Assembly: GCF_900101525.1 (NCBI RefSeq)
Contig: NZ_FMZD01000010.1
Span: 36,085 to 100,084 of the forward strand
Reading direction: 5' to 3'
DNA from: Marinilactibacillus psychrotolerans
Lineage (GTDB): Bacteria > Bacillota > Bacilli > Lactobacillales > Carnobacteriaceae_A
DNA: 64,000 nucleotides
Shown: piece after piece, positions 19,670-29,309 of the stretch
How the letters are laid out: every line of letters begins with the position of its first letter
Numbering within the stretch: position 1 is the first letter of the stretch
The notes under the pieces: generated by a model
Database searches by the model: none
What the model saw: only the letters and a program-made list of their open reading frames with translations
What the model was told of the DNA's origin: nothing
Program-made: the position numbers and the translations under genes

Positions 19670-21271
19670 TTATACATATGGATATTCAATAATTTCAGCT
19701 TCAGCTTCATCTATCACAACAGACGTAAAGGCATTTGCATTATGGAACATTCTCTTACAATCTTCACTAAGACGAACGATCTTAAACGTTTTACCCGCAT
19801 CTTCATAACGCTTTGTGATGGAGCTGATCGATTCAACAGCCGAATAATCTGAAACTTTAGCATATTTCAAATCTAGAATAACTTTATCTGGGTCATTATC
19901 AACATCGAAAAGTTCTTTGAAATTTAATACAGATCCAAAAAATAATGTACCATTGATTTTATATGTTTTTTCTCCGACATTCGTTTCTTCAACATTAGCA
20001 TATATAACTTTCCCTTTTTCCCAGGCAAAAATTAAAGCTGAAACAATAACGCCTGCAATAACTGCTGTGGCTAAATCAGCAAAAATTGTAATAACAGATA
20101 CGACTATCACGACAAGGATATCCTGTGCAGGAACTTTTCCCTTGTATCGTAAACTTTCCCATTTAAAAGTTCCAACTACAACCATAAACATTACTCCAAC
20201 AAGTCCAGCTAAAGGAATAGCATTAATGAAACCTGAACCAAACATAATGAAAAACATCAACGCAGATGCAGCCACAATTCCAGATAAGCGATGTCTCCCG
20301 CCAGACTTAATATTTATGATGGATTGACCGATCATCGCATCTCCTCCCATACCGCCGAAAAACCCATTAACGGTATTAGCAAGTCCTTGTGCAATAATTT
20401 CCTTATTCGTTCTTCCTCTTGTATTTGTCATTTCATCAAGCACTTGTAAGGTTAAGACCGCTTCTGTCAGTCCAACTAACCCGCCAATTACAGCATAAGG
20501 GGTAATAATACTTAATGTTTCAAGGTTTAAAGGTACTTGTGGACTATGAAACTCTGGTAATCCTCCTACAATTTCCATACCGGCAAAGTCTTGAACATTC
20601 TGAAGATGAATACCATATGATCCTAATACAACTGCAATGATCGTCATTACAACGATTGCAACCAAACTTGAAGGAATTGCTTTGGTGAATTTAGGAATAA
20701 AGTGAATCATCAGCATTGTAAATCCTACAAAAGCAATCATGAGTATCAGATCAAGCCCTGACATCCAAACTGATTCTGTTACAGATACACCATTCACTTC
20801 CATTACTTGATTGACTTTAAATTGGTCCAATTGAGCTATAAAAATTACAATCGATAATCCATTTAAAAATCCTAGCATAACTGGATATGGAATGATTCTT
20901 GCATATTTACCTAATTTTAAAAGTCCTATACTGACTTGAATAACACCCACTAACAATACCGTTGCAAATAGATATTCCAGCCCATGTGTTGCAACTAATG
21001 ATGCAAATACAACTGCCATTGCTGCTGTAGAAGAACTGATCATTCCAGGTCTTCCGGTAAAGATTGCCGCAACCAATCCAATGATAAAAGCAGTATGCAA
21101 ACTAAGTATGGGACTGACCCCTGCTACAAATGCAAAAGCGATTGATTCTGGAATCAGAGCCAAAGCAACGGTTAGTCCTGATAATACATCATTTTTAGCT
21201 GCTGACTTATTATCTTTTAAAAATTGCAGTAGTCGAAACTTATTCCTCTTCGACAAATTATTATTTTCCAT
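19670..21271 (-). CDS. SulP family anion transporter with STAS domain
   Basis: Membrane carrier of the SLC26/SulP family (sulfate, bicarbonate or other anions). The N-terminal half has LSGLTVALALIPESIAFAFV and VAAIFTGRPGMISSSTAAMA, which mark the anion-binding site, followed by about 12-14 membrane segments up to residue 410. A C-terminal STAS domain has VILDLKYAKVSDYSAVESI. I chose the ATG at 21271 (MENNNLSKR) because AAGGAGAG sits just before it; a longer frame starts 33 bases upstream. The ion is unknown. A divergent XRE regulator and a palindrome lie upstream. Confidence 0.88.
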   Translation of the reverse strand: MENNNLSKRNKFRLLQFLKDNKSAAKNDVLSGLTVALALIPESIAFAFVAGVSPILSLHTAFIIGLVAAIFTGRPGMISSSTAAMAVVFASLVATHGLEYLFATVLLVGVIQVSIGLLKLGKYARIIPYPVMLGFLNGLSIVIFIAQLDQFKVNQVMEVNGVSVTESVWMSGLDLILMIAFVGFTMLMIHFIPKFTKAIPSSLVAIVVMTIIAVVLGSYGIHLQNVQDFAGMEIVGGLPEFHSPQVPLNLETLSIITPYAVIGGLVGLTEAVLTLQVLDEMTNTRGRTNKEIIAQGLANTVNGFFGGMGGDAMIGQSIINIKSGGRHRLSGIVAASALMFFIMFGSGFINAIPLAGLVGVMFMVVVGTFKWESLRYKGKVPAQDILVVIVVSVITIFADLATAVIAGVIVSALIFAWEKGKVIYANVEETNVGEKTYKINGTLFFGSVLNFKELFDVDNDPDKVILDLKYAKVSDYSAVESISSITKRYEDAGKTFKIVRLSEDCKRMFHNANAFTSVVIDEAEAEIIEYPYV

Positions 21272-21356
21272 TCTATTCTCTCCTTTTTCAGCTATTCTAT
21301 CCAAGTAGCCGCAATTAAATATGTTAACACATAAATTATTTAAAACAATAAAAAAA

Positions 21357-21370
21357 TCACTTATAAGTGA
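21357..21370. promoter_or_regulatory. Palindrome between sulP and the XRE regulator gene
   Basis: TCACTTATAAGTGA is a perfect 14-bp palindrome, followed by a diverged half-site GTTAATTGTTAAGTG. It lies 86 bases before the sulP start and 105 before the XRE gene, a fitting place for an operator. Confidence 0.4.
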
Positions 21371-21474
21371 ATAAGTTAATTGTTAAGTGTTTTCATTATG
21401 AGAGTTCTCTTTTTTTCACCCGTTATTCATGCTATCATGTCTCTAGTATGTAAAAACTCAATCGAGGTGCTTTT

Positions 21475-21774
21475 ATGGAAATCGGACCCAGAATCAAAGA
21501 ACTTAGAGTAGCTTCAAATATGACGGCTAAAGAATTAGCGCATAAAATCGACATCTCTCCTTCATTCATTTCAGCAATCGAACATAACTCTACTAAACTA
21601 TCTTTAAAGACTCTAGAACATCTTTGTGAAGCATTAGATGTCAGTTTATCAGAATTTTTCAATGATGAAGTCAGCCCCATCGAGAAGAAATTAATTTCTT
21701 TAATTCAATCTTTACCAGAAGAGAAACAGTATGATCTATTGAAATTTTTAGATGGCTTAGTGATAAAAAAATAA
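21475..21774 (+). CDS. XRE-type helix-turn-helix regulator
   Basis: A 99-residue DNA-binding protein. The HTH domain covers residues 4-62 (GPRIKELRVASNMTAKELAH, then ISPSFISAIEHNSTKLS as the recognition part). The C-terminal 35 residues (EKKLISLIQSLPEEKQYDLL) form a helical piece, probably for dimerisation, similar in layout to SinR-type regulators. The ribosome site is GAGGTG. It is divergent from sulP and upstream of the ATPase riboswitch. A role in sulP control is inferred from position only. Confidence 0.8.
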   Translation: MEIGPRIKELRVASNMTAKELAHKIDISPSFISAIEHNSTKLSLKTLEHLCEALDVSLSEFFNDEVSPIEKKLISLIQSLPEEKQYDLLKFLDGLVIKK

Positions 21775-21811
21775 ATTTGTTTCATTTTAAAATATGTGTA
21801 ACTTAAATACC

Positions 21812-21840
21812 TTGCTTTTAAACTTATACTTTTATATAAT
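21812..21840 (+). promoter_or_regulatory. Promoter of the riboswitch-ATPase transcript
   Basis: TTGCTT (21812-21817), 17 bases, then TATAAT (21835-21840). The aptamer begins about 20 bases downstream. Confidence 0.65.
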
Positions 21841-21857
21841 GAGTTCGACAATAAAAT

Positions 21858-21986
21858 ATGCTTACGGGAGTAACTTGCAGTGCAAACTGTTACAGTGCCA
21901 CCAACCGTAGATATTTCATATCTGCTGGTGCTGTATTAAATAGTGAGACGTATGCGGAGAATTTCTAACTCCGCATACGTCTTTTT
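21858..21986 (+). promoter_or_regulatory. yybP-ykoY family (Mn2+) riboswitch with terminator
   Basis: The conserved 5' block ACGGGAGTAAC (21864-21874) and 3' block GTGAGACGTA (21943-21952) match the GGGGAGUA...GAGACC core of yybP-ykoY aptamers, with TACG/CGTA as closing helix P1. Between them lie two hairpins. One has CACCA/TGGTG below GTAGATA/TATCTGC. The 3' side of P1 is also the 5' side of a 13-bp terminator, GACGTATGCGGAG / CTCCGCATACGTC (21947-21981), followed by TTTTT. The aptamer and terminator therefore exclude each other, as expected for a Mn2+-induced ON switch ahead of a metal exporter. Confidence 0.75.
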
Positions 21987-22030
21987 CTATCTATTAGAGA
22001 CCCTGAAACATAAGAGAAAGGATTAAATGA

Positions 22031-24676
22031 ATGAATTTTTATCAGCAATCCCCCGAAGATGTCTTATCTTCTTTAAACACGACCGACAAAGGTTTAACAT
22101 CTGAAGAGGTCAAGAAGAAACAAGAGGAACATGGCTATAACGAATTAGAACAAAAAGATCGTCAATCCTTATTTTCTTTATTTATTGACAGCTTCAAAGA
22201 TCCTATGGTTATCGTTTTACTGATTGTTGCCATTATACAAATCGTTTTAGGAGAGACAATCGAATCTATTATTATTCTTACGGTTCTGATTATCAATTCT
22301 ATTTTAAGTGTCGTTCAAACTCGAAAAGCAGAGGATTCTTTAGCTTCACTGAGAGACATGGCAGCACCTTCAGCTACAGTGGTTCGTAACAATAGCACAC
22401 AGAGTGTTCCTTCTAAGGAGATCGTAGTAGGTGATATCGTAATATTAGAGGCCGGAAACAATATTCCAGCTGACGGTCGTCTACTAGAAGCTGAATCCTT
22501 ACAAGTTGAAGAAGGTGCTTTAACTGGTGAGTCTGTTCCTTCTGATAAAGAAGCGACTATACTTCAGGAAGAAACTGCTTTAGCTGATCGAAAAAATATG
22601 GTTTACAGTGGAACACTTGTAACTTATGGGCGTGCTCGTTACGTCGTTACTGGCATTGGTAAAGAGACCGAAATGGGAAAAGTTGCTGAACTAATACAAA
22701 ACGTTTCTGCTAAGCAAACCCCACTCCAACGTAAGTTAGAATCCTTTAGCAAAAAGTTAGGATTTGTAATTCTCGGTTTATCCGTATTGATTTTTGCAAT
22801 CCAAGCATTCAGGATTTTTTCTGGCAATGGTCCTCAAGATCTTCAAATTGAGTTGCTCAATGCTTTCATGTTTGCTATTGCTGTAGCTGTTGCCGCTATT
22901 CCAGAAGCATTACAATCTATCGTAACCATTGTATTATCTGTCGGAACTAACAAAATGGCTAAAAAACATGCCATTATACGTAAACTTCCTGCGGTAGAAA
23001 CATTGGGATCAACAGGAGTCATTTGTACAGATAAAACGGGTACATTAACTCAGAATAAAATGACTGTGGTGGAAGCCTACCTTCCCAAACACGAACAGGA
23101 ACTCTATTCATCTGAGCCAGCTGCTTGGTCTATTGGTGAAAATAGATTAAATCAGATTGCTGTCCTAGCTAATGACTCTTCTTTAAATGAAGAAGGTGAA
23201 GCAAGTGGTGATCCAACTGAAGTTGCTCTAATTAATTACAGTAATAAAATTGGACTGCCATTTTCTGATTTACGTAATAAATTTCCTAGAATTGAAGAAC
23301 TTCCTTTTGATTCCAGCCGTAAATTGATGTCTACTTTACATGAAATTGATGGTGAGAAGCTTTTACTAACTAAAGGTGGCCCGGATGTCTTATTCAAACG
23401 CTGCTCAAAAATCTTAATCAATGGCGAAGTTGTAGAAATGACAGACGAGTATTCCAAAATACTTTATGAAAAAAATGAAGAGTATTCTAATCAAGCTTAC
23501 CGCGTATTAGCGTTTGCCTATAAACCATTATCTAAAGAAACGTTAGATTTAGAAGATGAAAATGATCTTATTTTCGTAGGGCTGCTAGCTATGATTGATC
23601 CACCAAGAGAAGAAGTTGCTCAGGCAATTAAAGAAGCCGCAGAAGCTGGTATTCGTACAGTTATGATTACTGGTGACCACAAAACAACGGCTCGTGCCAT
23701 TGCGCTTAATTTGAACTTATTCAAAGAGGATGATATTGCTCTAACTGGGCAAGAACTAGATGCTTTATCTGAAGAAGAGCTAATGGAAAAGTTAGAACAT
23801 ATTAGTGTCTATGCACGGGTTACACCAGAAAATAAAATCAGAATTGTTCAAGCTTGGCAAAACAAAGATCAAATTACTGCAATGACAGGAGATGGGGTAA
23901 ATGATGCTCCTGCCCTTAAACAAGCAGACATCGGAATTGCAATGGGAAGCGGAACAGATGTGTCAAAAGATGCTTCTGCTATGATTTTGACAGATGATAA
24001 CTTCGTTTCTATCGTTAGTGCTGTTGCTGTTGGTCGAAATGTTTTCAGTAATATCAAAAAAGCCATTGCTTACCTGTTCTCTGGTAACTTAGGGGCTGTT
24101 GTTGCGATCATTGCCGCTTTACTCATGAATTGGATCAACCCATTCACAGCTTTGCAATTATTGTTTATCAACTTGGTGAACGACTCCATTCCAGCTATTG
24201 CTTTAGGAATGGAAAAAGAAGAACCACATATTATGAAACAAAACCCAAGAGATCCTAACGAAGGGATTTTTACTGGTCAGACCTTACAGTCGGTTATCCT
24301 AAGAGGATTTACCATTGGTATTGCAGTTATCATATCTCAAGCTCTTGGAATTTACTATTTTGGTTCACCTGAAATCAGTGTTGCCATGGCCTTTACAACA
24401 TTGATTTTATCAAGAACTTTACAAGTATTCCCAGCTCGTTCGAATACTCAGACTTCATTCCAAGCAGGGTTCTTCTCAAATAAATATGTAGTGGGCGCTT
24501 TTGCAGTCTGTATGACCCTTTACGGGATCACCATGCTGCCGGTTGTTCGTCCAATCTTTAATATACCAAATGCTTTTGGACTAACAGAATGGTCAATCGC
24601 TGCCGGTCTTGCATTAGCAACTACGATTATTCTAGAATTAAAAAAACTTGTCTTTCCATCAAAATTAGCTGATTAA
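22031..24676 (+). CDS. P2-type cation-transporting ATPase (Ca2+/Mn2+ exporter)
   Basis: An ATP-driven cation pump of the plasma membrane. The actuator domain has LTGESVP (164-170), the phosphorylation site is D334 in CTDKTGTLT, and the nucleotide domain has KGGPDVLF. The hinge has TGDGVNDAPAL. TM4 carries IPEALQS (290-296) and TM6 carries NLVNDSIPA, both typical of Ca2+-ATPases. At 881 residues it is complete, with an N-terminal cation-ATPase domain. The riboswitch in front points to manganese export or shared Ca2+/Mn2+ export, as described for the related lactococcal and streptococcal pumps. A GAAAGGA ribosome site lies ahead of the ATG. Confidence 0.9.
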   Translation: MNFYQQSPEDVLSSLNTTDKGLTSEEVKKKQEEHGYNELEQKDRQSLFSLFIDSFKDPMVIVLLIVAIIQIVLGETIESIIILTVLIINSILSVVQTRKAEDSLASLRDMAAPSATVVRNNSTQSVPSKEIVVGDIVILEAGNNIPADGRLLEAESLQVEEGALTGESVPSDKEATILQEETALADRKNMVYSGTLVTYGRARYVVTGIGKETEMGKVAELIQNVSAKQTPLQRKLESFSKKLGFVILGLSVLIFAIQAFRIFSGNGPQDLQIELLNAFMFAIAVAVAAIPEALQSIVTIVLSVGTNKMAKKHAIIRKLPAVETLGSTGVICTDKTGTLTQNKMTVVEAYLPKHEQELYSSEPAAWSIGENRLNQIAVLANDSSLNEEGEASGDPTEVALINYSNKIGLPFSDLRNKFPRIEELPFDSSRKLMSTLHEIDGEKLLLTKGGPDVLFKRCSKILINGEVVEMTDEYSKILYEKNEEYSNQAYRVLAFAYKPLSKETLDLEDENDLIFVGLLAMIDPPREEVAQAIKEAAEAGIRTVMITGDHKTTARAIALNLNLFKEDDIALTGQELDALSEEELMEKLEHISVYARVTPENKIRIVQAWQNKDQITAMTGDGVNDAPALKQADIGIAMGSGTDVSKDASAMILTDDNFVSIVSAVAVGRNVFSNIKKAIAYLFSGNLGAVVAIIAALLMNWINPFTALQLLFINLVNDSIPAIALGMEKEEPHIMKQNPRDPNEGIFTGQTLQSVILRGFTIGIAVIISQALGIYYFGSPEISVAMAFTTLILSRTLQVFPARSNTQTSFQAGFFSNKYVVGAFAVCMTLYGITMLPVVRPIFNIPNAFGLTEWSIAAGLALATTIILELKKLVFPSKLAD

Positions 24677-24709
24677 TTCTAACTATTAGCTACTACAGTT
24701 ACTTTTAAT

Positions 24710-24748
24710 AGCTATTGGAGAAATCACATTCTGATTTCTTCAATAGCT
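24710..24748 (+). terminator. Terminator of the ATPase gene
   Basis: AGCTATTG-GAGAAATCA pairs with TGATTTCTT-CAATAGCT, followed by a run of T residues. Confidence 0.85.
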
Positions 24749-24861
24749 TTTTTTATTATACATCCTAGTAAAATGGACAGTACATGTTAAACTGTTAATA
24801 GAGACAATATTATATACATATAAACTCGTTAATAATAGATTACATACCTGGGAGAGAGTAT

Positions 24862-25476
24862 ATGAAACATTCTAAAGCATTTTTATTAAGTGTAGCAGTC
24901 CCCGCTTCCTTATTCCTTTCAGCTTGTCAACAGGATACCCAAACGATTGATTCCAAGAATCAGACAGACGAGACCCAACAGAAGGAGGAAAAAGACACAG
25001 TTGAACGAAAGCTTAATGCGACTGAAGCAGAAGCTATAAGTTCAAAAACATCTGATAATACAAAAAACAAATCAAGTTCGACGTCTCACGATGTAGCAGC
25101 TGATTCTAACCAAACTACTAGACTAAAAGATGATTATATGGCAAAACTTGAAGAGGAAAAAGAAAATACAAAAGAACTAAGGGCAAATCCTTCTGACTCT
25201 TCTACATATGCTATGAAAGGAATTGAAGGAACCCTTTTCGATACTTGGAACGGACTTTTGAATGAAATTTACGGTATCTTAGAAAATCAGCTTTCTACTG
25301 AAGCTATGGAATCCTTAAGAGTGGAACAGCGTGAATGGATTAAATATCGTGATCAAACTTCAAAAGAAGCTTCTTTAAAATACAAAGGGAGTACTCAAGA
25401 ACAGCTTGAATACGTAGCTGTTGAAAATAACTTAACAATGGATAGATGCTTTGAATTAGTAAAAAAATATATGTAG
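24862..25476 (+). CDS. Lipoprotein with C-terminal DUF1311 (LprI-like) domain
   Basis: A 204-residue secreted lipoprotein. The signal peptide ends in LFLSACQ (lipid Cys about residue 22). A Gln/Glu/Lys/Ser-rich, probably unfolded linker runs to about residue 115. The C-terminal 85 residues have the DUF1311 pattern: DTWNGLLNEIYGILENQLS, EQREWIKYRDQTSKEAS and a late conserved Cys (DRCFELVKKYM). Related domains in other bacteria inhibit lysozyme, but that is not shown for this group. Monocistronic, with GGGAGAG as ribosome site. Confidence 0.8.
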   Translation: MKHSKAFLLSVAVPASLFLSACQQDTQTIDSKNQTDETQQKEEKDTVERKLNATEAEAISSKTSDNTKNKSSSTSHDVAADSNQTTRLKDDYMAKLEEEKENTKELRANPSDSSTYAMKGIEGTLFDTWNGLLNEIYGILENQLSTEAMESLRVEQREWIKYRDQTSKEASLKYKGSTQEQLEYVAVENNLTMDRCFELVKKYM

Positions 25477-25496
25477 TATTTTACTTGAAAACAACG

Positions 25497-25530
25497 AAAA
25501 GCCTGAAGATTTTAAAATCTTCAGGCTTTT
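25497..25530. terminator. Bidirectional terminator (DUF1311 lipoprotein / GH4)
   Basis: A perfect inverted repeat, AAAAGCCTGAAGATTT / AAATCTTCAGGCTTTT, sits between two convergent genes with A- and T-runs on both sides. Confidence 0.9.
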
Positions 25531-25539
25531 CACAATTTT

Positions 25540-26955
25540 TTATACTTTTTCTTTAACGTTTGTTTTCATTAATTCATCAACATACTGAACTGTTTCAGGT
25601 TGATTTTCTTCAATATCTCTAATTTTTTCAGCGAATTGTGGAAGGTATTCTTTATGTGCGTAAAGCATTTCATCGAGAACCGTTTTAGCAATTGTTCCGC
25701 CTGGAATCAACGGATTGACAGTGAAGGCTTGCAGAGCAGCACCGTAGTTCCCTTCAATCGCAGCTCTAATGACTGTTTCTTCCATTCCTTTCATATTCTG
25801 GATGATCCCTCGTGCTCCAGCGTTAGGGAATTCACCCCAGTTGTATGGTTCAAATCCGTGAGCCGTTACAACACCTGATACTTCAACTGCACAGTCATAT
25901 GGCAAATCAGTAATTGTTCCATTATTCTTAGTTGAAACAACCATCTCAGTATGTTTATCATTTTGGATTGAAGCAATAATTTCACATGCTGCATCACTAT
26001 AATGAGTTCCGCCACGTTGGGATAGTTCTTCTGGTTTATGATCTAGTTTCGGATCTTTGTATAATTCAAACAAGCGAGCTTCTGTTTCCTTAACAACTTG
26101 TGCTCTTGTTTCTCCATTTTTAAATTCTTCAATTGAATGTTCCAACATTTCATCTTCAATATAATAGTAACGATGGTATCCACAAGGTAGCATATGCAAA
26201 TCTTGAATTTGTTCATAGTGGAATAATGCACTGTGAATATTTTTCAAATGATTGTCATCTTCATTCTGATTCGGTCCATAAATCAAGTCAATCAATTCAT
26301 CTGTACGCTCTTTCCCCGATTTATCCCAGACTTTATGCCAGTGGAAGTGGTTAATTCCTGCAAACTTGAAGAATAGATCTTCTTTTGGTAATCCTAATTT
26401 TTCTGAAGCTGTTTTAACATGACCGATCGGTACATTGCATAATCCGACTGTTTTTTCCCAACCACCTTGTTTAATAGCGGCTTCCGTTACCATACCAGCA
26501 GGATTCGTAAAATTGACTAGCCATGCATCCGGACACTGTACTTTCATATCTTCAATAATGTCCAGAATAACTGGAATAGTACGGAATGCTTTGAAAATTC
26601 CCCCAGCTCCATTTGTTTCTTGGCCTAAAATCCCGTGAGACAGTGGAATTCTTTCATCTTTCACACGCGCATTCAGCAAACCTACGCGAAATTGAGTTGT
26701 AACAAAGTCAGCATCTTTTAAAGCTGTCTTACGGTCTAATGTTAAGGTTACAGTCCAGTCAAGACCTGCCGCTTCTACCATTCGCTTAGCCATAGCCCCA
26801 ACGATTTCAAGTTTTTCTTTACCATCTTCAATGTCTACCAGAACAATTTCTTTAATTGGAAGTTCTTCTTTACGTAAAATATATCCTTCAATTAATTCGG
26901 GTGTGTAACTTGATCCTCCACCAATTGTAACGATTTTTAATCCATCTTTTGCCAT
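25540..26955 (-). CDS. licH: Family 4 glycoside hydrolase, 6-phospho-beta-glucosidase (LicH/CelF type)
   Basis: Cleaves phosphorylated disaccharides delivered by a PTS, using NAD and a divalent metal. The Rossmann motif GGGSSYTPELIEGY is at the N-terminus. NFTNPAGMVTEA and the metal-binding CNVP motif (GLCNVPIGH) are present, and GINHFHWH follows. These fit the 6-phospho-beta-glucosidase branch of GH4 better than the alpha-galactosidase branch. I chose the ATG at 26955 (MAKDGLKIV) because GGGAGGAAAG is placed correctly; a frame nine codons longer lacks a site. Two cre-like sequences lie upstream. The orphan PTS EIIB/EIIA pair at 62 kb could serve the same sugars. Confidence 0.85.
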   Translation of the reverse strand: MAKDGLKIVTIGGGSSYTPELIEGYILRKEELPIKEIVLVDIEDGKEKLEIVGAMAKRMVEAAGLDWTVTLTLDRKTALKDADFVTTQFRVGLLNARVKDERIPLSHGILGQETNGAGGIFKAFRTIPVILDIIEDMKVQCPDAWLVNFTNPAGMVTEAAIKQGGWEKTVGLCNVPIGHVKTASEKLGLPKEDLFFKFAGINHFHWHKVWDKSGKERTDELIDLIYGPNQNEDDNHLKNIHSALFHYEQIQDLHMLPCGYHRYYYIEDEMLEHSIEEFKNGETRAQVVKETEARLFELYKDPKLDHKPEELSQRGGTHYSDAACEIIASIQNDKHTEMVVSTKNNGTITDLPYDCAVEVSGVVTAHGFEPYNWGEFPNAGARGIIQNMKGMEETVIRAAIEGNYGAALQAFTVNPLIPGGTIAKTVLDEMLYAHKEYLPQFAEKIRDIEENQPETVQYVDELMKTNVKEKV

Positions 26956-26987
26956 TTGAACTTTCCTCCCTAAAATATACAACGTTT

Positions 26988-27002
26988 TAGAAACGCTTTC
27001 AA
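26988..27002 (-). promoter_or_regulatory. cre-like catabolite repression site at licH
   Basis: TTGAAAGCGTTTCTA on the minus strand matches the CcpA site consensus WTGNAANCGNWNNCW except for one base. A second, weaker match, TGTAAACCATTACA (27041-27028), lies about 40 bases further upstream. Confidence 0.65.
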
Positions 27003-27111
27003 TTATTTACATCTATACTGTATTCTATGTAATGGTTTACATGCAAGCTTCTAAGAAAAATTTATTTATTTTTTCTTTTTACATATAAGACCTTCCTAAT
27101 GAATAGATAAA

Positions 27112-27149
27112 AAGAACAAGCACAGTTTAAGTTCTACCAGCTTGTTCTT
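27112..27149 (-). terminator. Terminator of glyA
   Basis: AAGAACAAGC and GCTTGTTCTT pair around an 18-nt loop. On the minus strand TTTTT follows. Confidence 0.8.
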
Positions 27150-27161
27150 AATAGTCTTGAG

Positions 27162-28385
27162 TTATTTATATAGTGAGAATTGTTTAGTTAATTTACGTAC
27201 AGCTGTTTTAATTTCGACTAATACTTCATCATTATCTTTATTTTCCAAGGTTTCGACTATTAATTCAGCAACTTTTCTACTTGCGGCTTCATCAAATCCT
27301 CTTGTAGTAATTGCTGGGGTTCCAATACGAATCCCACTGGTCTTGAATGGACTTAACGTTTCAAATGGTATTGTATTTTTATTAACGGTAATTCCTACTT
27401 TATCTAGTAATGTCTCTGCTTGTTTTCCATTCATATCAAAGTTAGTTACTTCTAATAAGAGCAAGTGATTATCTGTTCCACCACTGATTACGCGACCTTT
27501 AGACTCATTGAATACTTCAGCCATAGCTTTAGCATTTTTAATAATTTGTTGCGCGTATGTTTTAAATCCAGGTTGTAATGCTTCTTTGAACGCAACTGCC
27601 TTTGCGGCAATCACATGTTCAAGTGGGCCACCTTGGATACCTGGGAATATGGCACTGTTCAAGCGTTTAGCATATTCTTCTTTAGCCAAAATCAAGCCGC
27701 CTCGTGGACCTCTTAGTGTCTTATGCGTTGTACTTGTTACAACATCGGCATAAGGAACTGGATTTGGGTGTTCTCCAGTAGCCACTAATCCTGCTATATG
27801 AGCCATATCGACCATTAAAATTGCCCCTACTTCATCTGCAATTTCTCTGAATTTCTGGAAATTAATTTCTCTAGGATAAGCACTATAGCCTGTAATGATC
27901 AATTTCGGTTTGTGCTCCAAAGCCAGTTCACGAACTTGTTCGAAATCAATAGTTTCCGTTTCTTTATCCACACCATATGCCACAACGTTGTATAACTTTC
28001 CACTGAAATTCACTTTTGATCCATGGGTCAAGTGCCCACCGTGATTCAAGTCCATCCCCATATAAGTATCTCCAGGTTCTAAGAAAGTCTGGAAAATAGC
28101 CATATTTGCTTGAGATCCTGAATGTGGTTGGACATTTGCATATTCAGCACCAAACAACTCTTTTACTCGTTCAATAGCTAAGTTCTCAACGATATCTACA
28201 AATTCACATCCACCATAATATCTTTTACCTGGATATCCTTCTGCATACTTATTGGTCAATACGCTTCCTTGTGCCTTCATTACTTCTTCTGATACAAAGT
28301 TCTCGGAAGCAATCAGCTCAATATTTTCTTCTTGTCTCTTTTTTTCTTGTTCTATAGCGTCAAATATCTCTTGGTCAAAATTCAA
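27162..28385 (-). CDS. glyA: Serine hydroxymethyltransferase
   Basis: PLP enzyme converting serine and tetrahydrofolate to glycine and methylene-tetrahydrofolate. [20 protein letters not shown] and [15 protein letters not shown] mark the substrate side. [15 protein letters not shown] binds PLP, and the PLP lysine is in [17 protein letters not shown]. The start is probably TTG at 28385 (MNFDQEIF), nine bases after AAGGAG; the TTG three codons earlier touches the ribosome site. The gene is single, with a hairpin terminator. With kbl and tdh in the same window, the cell has two routes to glycine. Confidence 0.94.
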   Translation of the reverse strand: MNFDQEIFDAIEQEKKRQEENIELIASENFVSEEVMKAQGSVLTNKYAEGYPGKRYYGGCEFVDIVENLAIERVKELFGAEYANVQPHSGSQANMAIFQTFLEPGDTYMGMDLNHGGHLTHGSKVNFSGKLYNVVAYGVDKETETIDFEQVRELALEHKPKLIITGYSAYPREINFQKFREIADEVGAILMVDMAHIAGLVATGEHPNPVPYADVVTSTTHKTLRGPRGGLILAKEEYAKRLNSAIFPGIQGGPLEHVIAAKAVAFKEALQPGFKTYAQQIIKNAKAMAEVFNESKGRVISGGTDNHLLLLEVTNFDMNGKQAETLLDKVGITVNKNTIPFETLSPFKTSGIRIGTPAITTRGFDEAASRKVAELIVETLENKDNDEVLVEIKTAVRKLTKQFSLYK

Positions 28386-28554
28386 TGTACACAACTCCTT
28401 CTTGTGATATAAAAAGAGTATAGCATAGGTGAAACGATTCAGACTTATAATCTTGAAAATTTCTCATTGAAAAAACAAAATTATTCGGGTATAGAAATTA
28501 GAATTCCTATTTAAAAACAGAACCTTTAGTAGAATATTTTAAATTGTTTAACTA

Positions 28555-28582
28555 TTGAAACCTGTCAAATTCATGGTATACT
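28555..28582 (+). promoter_or_regulatory. Promoter of the DEDDh exonuclease gene
   Basis: TTGAAA (28555-28560), 16 bases, then TATACT (28577-28582), about 75 bases before the start codon. Confidence 0.55.
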
Positions 28583-28657
28583 TTATAGGAATGCACGTTC
28601 GTTTAATTAAATATTTGAAAAACCTTAGCCCCTCATTCTAGAAAAGGTAGTGAACTC

Positions 28658-29188
28658 ATGAATTTTACGGCAATTGATTTTGAAACAGCAAACCGACAGA
28701 CTCACAGTGCTTGCTCCGTAGCCCTTACTATTGTTAGGAACAATCAAATCGTGGATGAATATTATTCCTTAATTAAACCTGATACGTGGTTTGATGCAAC
28801 AAATATTCGCATACATGGTATTCGAGAACAAGATGTACTGCACTCTCCGTATTTTCCAGAAATTTGGGAAGACATGTCTTCCTACTTCACAGCAGAACAA
28901 CTCGTGATTGCACATAATATGCCGTTTGATAAAAGAATCCTACAGGGAACCTTGAACTATTATGGTGTTGAACAACCAACTTTCCAAACACTATGTACGG
29001 TTCAATCATCAAGAAGATTATTGAAGCAGCTGCCTAATCATAAATTAAATACTGTTGCCGCTCATTATGGGATTCCATTAAATCACCATCATGCACTAGA
29101 TGACGCCAGAGCTTGTGCTAAAATTTTAATCAATCAGGAAAAAGAATACGGTACAAAAGCATTGAAAAGTTTAGTGAAATATTCATGA
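28658..29188 (+). CDS. DnaQ-like 3'-5' exonuclease (DEDDh family)
   Basis: A stand-alone exonuclease related to the proofreading subunit of DNA polymerase III. Exo I is AIDFETAN (Asp7, Glu9). Exo II is the AHNMPFDKRIL region, and Exo III is HHHALDDARACAKIL with the catalytic His and Asp. The 176 residues contain only the nuclease domain, without BRCT or helicase parts. It is transcribed alone from a good promoter and ends at a strong terminator. The natural substrate, DNA or RNA, is open. Confidence 0.87.
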   Translation: MNFTAIDFETANRQTHSACSVALTIVRNNQIVDEYYSLIKPDTWFDATNIRIHGIREQDVLHSPYFPEIWEDMSSYFTAEQLVIAHNMPFDKRILQGTLNYYGVEQPTFQTLCTVQSSRRLLKQLPNHKLNTVAAHYGIPLNHHHALDDARACAKILINQEKEYGTKALKSLVKYS

Positions 29189-29234
29189 AAATACCCCTCA
29201 ATGAGATTCAGGATAATCTCATTGAGGGGTATTT
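29189..29234 (+). terminator. Terminator of the exonuclease gene
   Basis: AATACCCCTCAATGAGATT is followed by its inverted copy AATCTCATTGAGGGGTATT after a 7-nt loop, then T residues. Confidence 0.9.
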
Positions 29235-29309
29235 TAAATCCTCTTTAAATATAATCTTCATACATACTGTGATTGTTTGTCAGCCTATTCTTTTATAGTA
29301 TAAGAATAT

